Origin: Candidatus Wallbacteria bacterium
GTDB lineage: Bacteria; Muiribacteriota; JAQTZZ01
NCBI GenBank assembly: GCA_028687545.1
Contig: JAQTZZ010000001.1
Location: 170,378-234,377, forward strand
Length of the DNA stretch: 64,000 nt
Direction: 5' to 3'
Below, piece after piece: positions 61,129 through 64,000 of this stretch. Both the position numbers and the translations under genes were made by a program. Under the pieces are notes generated by a model. It had not been told where the DNA came from, did no database searches, and worked only from the letters and a program-made list of their open reading frames with translations. Position 1 is the stretch's first letter. The number at the start of each line of letters is the position of its first letter.

Positions 61129-62295
61129 TCATTGCTGGCGCGAAGGATTTCGTTTCTTAATCTGAAGTGACTCTTCTTCGGGAACAAAGATTTCATGAAA
61201 ACCATCGTGAAGGTTTTTTCCCATCTTCATTACGAGCTCAGATATCTTTAGTGCAGTTTCCTTACTTTCCCTGATCACTTGTTTGGGGCGAACGGAAGTA
61301 TCCCCACTAGCTTGAATGTATTTATCATCAACTTCACCGCCGTTATGTTCATAAATATGGCGTCTATGAAACATGAGAATTGCGAAATCTTTATCGCTCT
61401 GATTGAACCCTTTAAACAAATCGATATCGAAATTGTCTTGAAGATCTTTAACACATGACCCTAATTTATGAAACAATCTTTTCTCCCAGTCCTTCCGACG
61501 TCTGGATGTCATGGGAATACGCCCTGCCAGTTGTTTCCCGATCTGACGTGCATAACTGTCAAACGCGGATATAGCATCCTTGACATAATCTTCGTATCGA
61601 ACTGTCGTGGTGATTCTTTCGCGAATTGATTTGATGTCTTTTTCAAGCTCATCCAGTCCATTATGCGTGCCACAACAGCAACAATAACCATATCGACCTA
61701 AAATGTCGTTACTCTCGTTGCAAGCGGAACAACAGAATTTGTTTTGCTGACTCTCCTCAGCGTAATAAAACTCTGGCTTCTCTCCTCCTTTACCAACAGC
61801 GTCGGCTACTTTGTCCATGTCAATAACATATTCTCCATCTTGTTCTGATAGCATTGCCTGCTCAATAAGCATACAGCAGGATTCAACAAATTTAAGCTGC
61901 CCTACCGCAAGAAATTCGTGACTTTCAGCCTGAAAGCCACAGTATGGGCACGTCATTTTCCACTTAGTAGGAGTGCTTGCTGATCTCCAATACTTTTTGC
62001 ATTTTTGACATTGATGGCCAAACATTCCGAGGCTATCTGAAGCAATATAGATAGTCAGACAACCTTTGCAAGGAGGAGGGTTACACGGAGTACCAATATA
62101 ACCGGATTGGATTGTTCCAACTGGAATACCTTCGGGTAGGGCATAAATAGCAAACAACGATGCAGCGGTCGGTCTACAATGACTGTAGCCTATTTGATAC
62201 TGACGCCGTCCATTTTCAGCAGTTTTTGCATATATTGTAAATTTGCCACCACAATGGCCAATTTCTTGAAAATCTGTGCTGTACTTAGGCATCAT
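61129..62295 (-). CDS. Zinc-ribbon and HEPN-like protein, likely partner
   Basis: This 388-residue protein has several CxxC-type knuckles in the first half: Cys76/Cys79 (PPPCKGC), Cys96/Cys99 (CQKC), Cys116/Cys119 (CPYC), Cys189/Cys192 (CSAC), then the run CCCCG at 205-209. The C-terminal third has R-x4-H (RHIYEHNGGEVDDKY, Arg312 and His317) after a helix of FNQSDKDFAILMFHR. This is the HEPN pattern seen in some cell-defence proteins. The two adjacent R-x4-H proteins in one operon suggest a paired or complex system. I know no named family for it. Confidence 0.55.
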   Translation of the reverse strand: MMPKYSTDFQEIGHCGGKFTIYAKTAENGRRQYQIGYSHCRPTAASLFAIYALPEGIPVGTIQSGYIGTPCNPPPCKGCLTIYIASDSLGMFGHQCQKCKKYWRSASTPTKWKMTCPYCGFQAESHEFLAVGQLKFVESCCMLIEQAMLSEQDGEYVIDMDKVADAVGKGGEKPEFYYAEESQQNKFCCSACNESNDILGRYGYCCCCGTHNGLDELEKDIKSIRERITTTVRYEDYVKDAISAFDSYARQIGKQLAGRIPMTSRRRKDWEKRLFHKLGSCVKDLQDNFDIDLFKGFNQSDKDFAILMFHRRHIYEHNGGEVDDKYIQASGDTSVRPKQVIRESKETALKISELVMKMGKNLHDGFHEIFVPEEESLQIKKRNPSRQQ

Positions 62296-62298
62296 ATA

Positions 62299-62511
62299 AT
62301 GTTCCTATTCATACATCCCCAGACTTTACTCATTACTTACTGCTTTTTTCCTGGGTTTCTTCTTTACAGGCACTGCTGTATGCTAGCCGATCTCTTCAAG
62401 TTCAAGGCGAGCAGGCGGCGAAAAGCTCTTTTTTCGATGTTGGGCTCTTTGCTATTTTACCATTTTATTGCTTATTTTCAAGGTATTGGAGAGCTCACTG
62501 TGCATGGTTAA
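62299..62511 (+). CDS. Possible 70-residue membrane protein overlapping the GYF_2 gene
   Basis: From ATG 62299 the frame reads MFLFIHPQTLLITYCFFPGF, then a basic patch KFKASRRRKALF and a second hydrophobic helix to TVHG. Two membrane segments flank the basic loop. It overlaps the next gene by eight bases in another frame. No ribosome site is visible ahead, so this is uncertain, but its end-to-start overlap with the GYF_2 gene and its composition support a real gene. Confidence 0.4.
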   Translation: MFLFIHPQTLLITYCFFPGFLLYRHCCMLADLFKFKASRRRKALFSMLGSLLFYHFIAYFQGIGELTVHG

Positions 62512-63502
62512 GAGCAGAGAATTGATTGGAAGGTACTACCCTGGATTTGGGTATGAATATGAAATTGGGTTTATCTGGTTGACTGACATACGATTTTACT
62601 GCAATATATACACAATTGTTTGTTATAGGTTAAGTCCTATGAAATTTCTCGAAAAACTTCTTATTTCCTTAGGTGTCCCAATTTTTATAATGAACCTCTT
62701 AAGTGGCCTCATTGCAGGGATTTGGTTAATGACTTTGGGAAATTGGAAGTTAATCATTGTTGGCTTTGTTCTTCTTTGTACTTCACACTTTATTTTATCG
62801 TTTTTAATGCTACCCTGTATGCTATTTCTACCGATTGGATCTAAACTACTTATGAAGAATAATCCAATTGGTTATTTCTTTGGGTTTCTATATCAAGTTT
62901 ATATTAATTTTCTCATAGTCGGAACTTGTGCATTGGCATTTAATTTTTGCATTAGTTTTTATCATGGTTCAAGTTTGTTTGGGATAATCCCTTATTTACT
63001 CTGGTCTTGGGGAATGGCTCTAGGTCCCTGGCAATTTTTTTTGTACAAAGAGCAAGATAACGATTTTTCATTAATCACTGTGTCATGCGCTTCAATATTG
63101 TATATGTTGTTCCTTGTAAGTATTTTCCTTGGACAAAAATTCGTTTCACCAGTTATTTTATTATCAATTTTCGTGCAGATGTTCATTTTGCCAGTAGTAA
63201 ATGTGTTTATTGCAATTAAGATGCAACAGGGGATACCTAACAATTCAGATAATTCCGTGGAAAGCAGCATCTATCTAGTCTCCGATGATAAATCTGAATT
63301 AAAACAAATAAAGTATTGGTTTTATGTTGACTCAGGGCAACGAAAGGGTCCAATTGTTGAAGATGAGTTGATAAAGCTATTTGTATCTGGCACATTATCG
63401 GGAAGTACTCTTGTGTGGACTGATGGTCTCTTGGAATGGCAGGAGGCACGCACTGTAGAAATTCTGATACCGGCAGAATACTCTCCACCACCTTTACCAT
63501 AG
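62504..63502 (+). CDS. Polytopic membrane protein with C-terminal GYF_2 domain
   Basis: Start ATG 62504 is preceded by GGAGAG at about ten bases; a TTG at 62468 would lengthen it by twelve residues. The 332-residue product has an N-terminal soluble segment, about six transmembrane helices (from residue 50 to about 245), and a C-terminal GYF_2 domain: WFYVDSGQRKGPIVEDELIK, then GTLSGSTLVWTDGLLEWQEA. It ends PPPLP, proline-rich as in other GYF_2 proteins. GYF_2 domains bind proline-rich peptides. The role in the island is not known. Confidence 0.7.
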   Translation: MVKSRELIGRYYPGFGYEYEIGFIWLTDIRFYCNIYTIVCYRLSPMKFLEKLLISLGVPIFIMNLLSGLIAGIWLMTLGNWKLIIVGFVLLCTSHFILSFLMLPCMLFLPIGSKLLMKNNPIGYFFGFLYQVYINFLIVGTCALAFNFCISFYHGSSLFGIIPYLLWSWGMALGPWQFFLYKEQDNDFSLITVSCASILYMLFLVSIFLGQKFVSPVILLSIFVQMFILPVVNVFIAIKMQQGIPNNSDNSVESSIYLVSDDKSELKQIKYWFYVDSGQRKGPIVEDELIKLFVSGTLSGSTLVWTDGLLEWQEARTVEILIPAEYSPPPLP

Positions 63503-63977
63503 GACTGCTTCTATGGGAACATTTTTTAATCCTTCTTGATCTGATCATAAATCATTTTTAGAATTTCCTGATTTCACTAATGCTTGATAACAGATGTCCA
63601 TGAATACTATTTTCCAAAATTAGATTTTATGCTCGCTATTTTCTGGATATCGTTTACGGGGTCTACAAGTATGAGCACAAAGGAGTCTTATCGAATCGGA
63701 AAATTTTCTTCCGACTTAATTAGGATTTCAGACTACTAATTTTATTCCGCTCGGCATGCTCCCTGGATCGAAAATTTGACCAAGGCTGAAAGATTGGGTA
63801 TGGGGACGGGCAAAGCTTGCTCAAAACTCACTATATTGAGTATGGAGTAATTGAATATTCATAGAAAATGATGGATAAAATCCCCGGAAGTGGTGTAAAA
63901 AAAGCAGTCTGAAAATATAATAGCCATCGGAAACTCCAAAATTTCCACGACCAAGTTTCAATAAAGGAGCAAACCGA
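63503..63977. other. Non-coding AT-rich stretch with possible insertion-sequence end
   Basis: No gene is visible in these 475 bases. A small hairpin TCGGAA/TTCCGA occurs near 63696. Near 63877-63903 the string CCCCGGAAGTGGTGTAAAAA resembles the terminal inverted repeat type of IS256-family elements, and lies about 80 bases before a start codon. Without the right end the identification is weak. Confidence 0.35.
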
Positions 63978-64000
63978 TGGCCAAAAAAACTATAGCGTTG
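63978..64000 (+). CDS. Start of a gene cut by the window edge, possible transposase
   Basis: ATG 63978 follows AAAGGAG at a good distance and opens MAKKTIAL before the window ends. The preceding IS256-like end motif makes a transposase likely but unproven. Only eight codons are visible. Confidence 0.4.

Larger units (their letters stand above)
55586..64000. mobile_element. Integrated defence island (continues beyond window)
   Basis: From the tRNA to the right edge the sequence is visibly more AT-rich than the rest of the window. It carries a serine recombinase, RloB/RloA, a restriction-gene scar, two HEPN-motif proteins, a GYF_2 membrane protein and an apparent insertion-sequence end. None has a core housekeeping role. 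The composition, cargo and tRNA entry point together make an integrated island likely; the right border is not present. Confidence 0.65.

Noticed and set aside
55586..64000. attR copy of the tRNA-Glu 3' end inside the window
   Set aside because: I found no second copy of the TTCGATCCCCC..GGGGCTACCA type string by eye, so the far border must be outside.

Overview
The window looks like chromosomal DNA of an anaerobic, diderm (LPS-type outer membrane), uncultured bacterium. The diderm call rests on an LptD/OstA-like outer-membrane assembly protein, several lipoprotein or secreted-protein signals and a periplasm-style acylation cluster. The anaerobic call rests on Rnf electron-transport genes, several radical SAM enzymes and a CCG-domain Fe-S protein. 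The combination of GH57/DUF4912 genes, a GlmL-like ATPase beside a DUF6754-type membrane protein, and very large secreted multidomain proteins recalls candidate phyla such as Wallbacteria or Riflebacteria. That placement is a guess from gene content, not a measurement.

Layout. Positions 1-6780 hold a HEAT-repeat protein (cut by the window edge), adenine deaminase, a secreted TPR protein, an SGNH-TPR protein and a spore-photoproduct-lyase-like radical SAM protein. Positions 6795-13938 are one tightly packed minus-strand cluster of eight genes: a DUF6754-like membrane protein, three further membrane proteins, two small proteins, a GlmL/MutL-type actin-fold ATPase and a barrel-sandwich (biotinyl/lipoyl-like) protein. 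I regard this as the best candidate for an undescribed system. Positions 14154-19855 hold a small secreted protein, a membrane-embedded spermidine-synthase-like protein and a complete but apparently exported AmmeMemoRadiSam set, with Memo and AMMECR1 fused. Positions 20040-23319 are the tig-clpP-clpX operon with a strong promoter and a palindrome over its -35 box. Positions 23403-28054 are an MBOAT/ACP/SGNH/DJ-1 cluster suggesting O-acylation of an exported polymer, followed by a VOC protein and an RqcH-type protein. Positions 30115-38726 hold two giant exported proteins; the first joins a subtilisin domain and a gingipain-type C25 cysteine peptidase in one chain. Positions 38821-46107 are a six-gene operon, gcvH-gcvPA-gcvPB-thrB-lysC-lptD. 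Positions 47291-51883 are rnfC-D-G-E-A with no adjacent rnfB. Positions 52259-55344 hold DUF4912, GH57, a 47-residue membrane peptide and a CheY-like regulator.

From 55427 come tRNA-Gln(CTG) and tRNA-Glu(CTC). The tRNA-Glu 3' end looks like the attachment site of an integrated island. A large serine recombinase reads out of the island into the tRNA, base composition becomes visibly AT-richer, and the cargo is defence-like: RloB and RloA (AbiL-like), two adjacent HEPN-motif proteins, a scar of a type I restriction gene (HsdR) fused to a second recombinase remnant, and a GYF_2-domain membrane protein. The window ends in what may be the left end of an IS256-type insertion sequence.

Dispersed non-coding structure includes arrays of an 8-base unit (consensus NGTTNGTA) folded into inverted repeats at three intergenic sites, and hairpins built on TAGAGAC. 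I found no rRNA, no CRISPR array and no replication origin.
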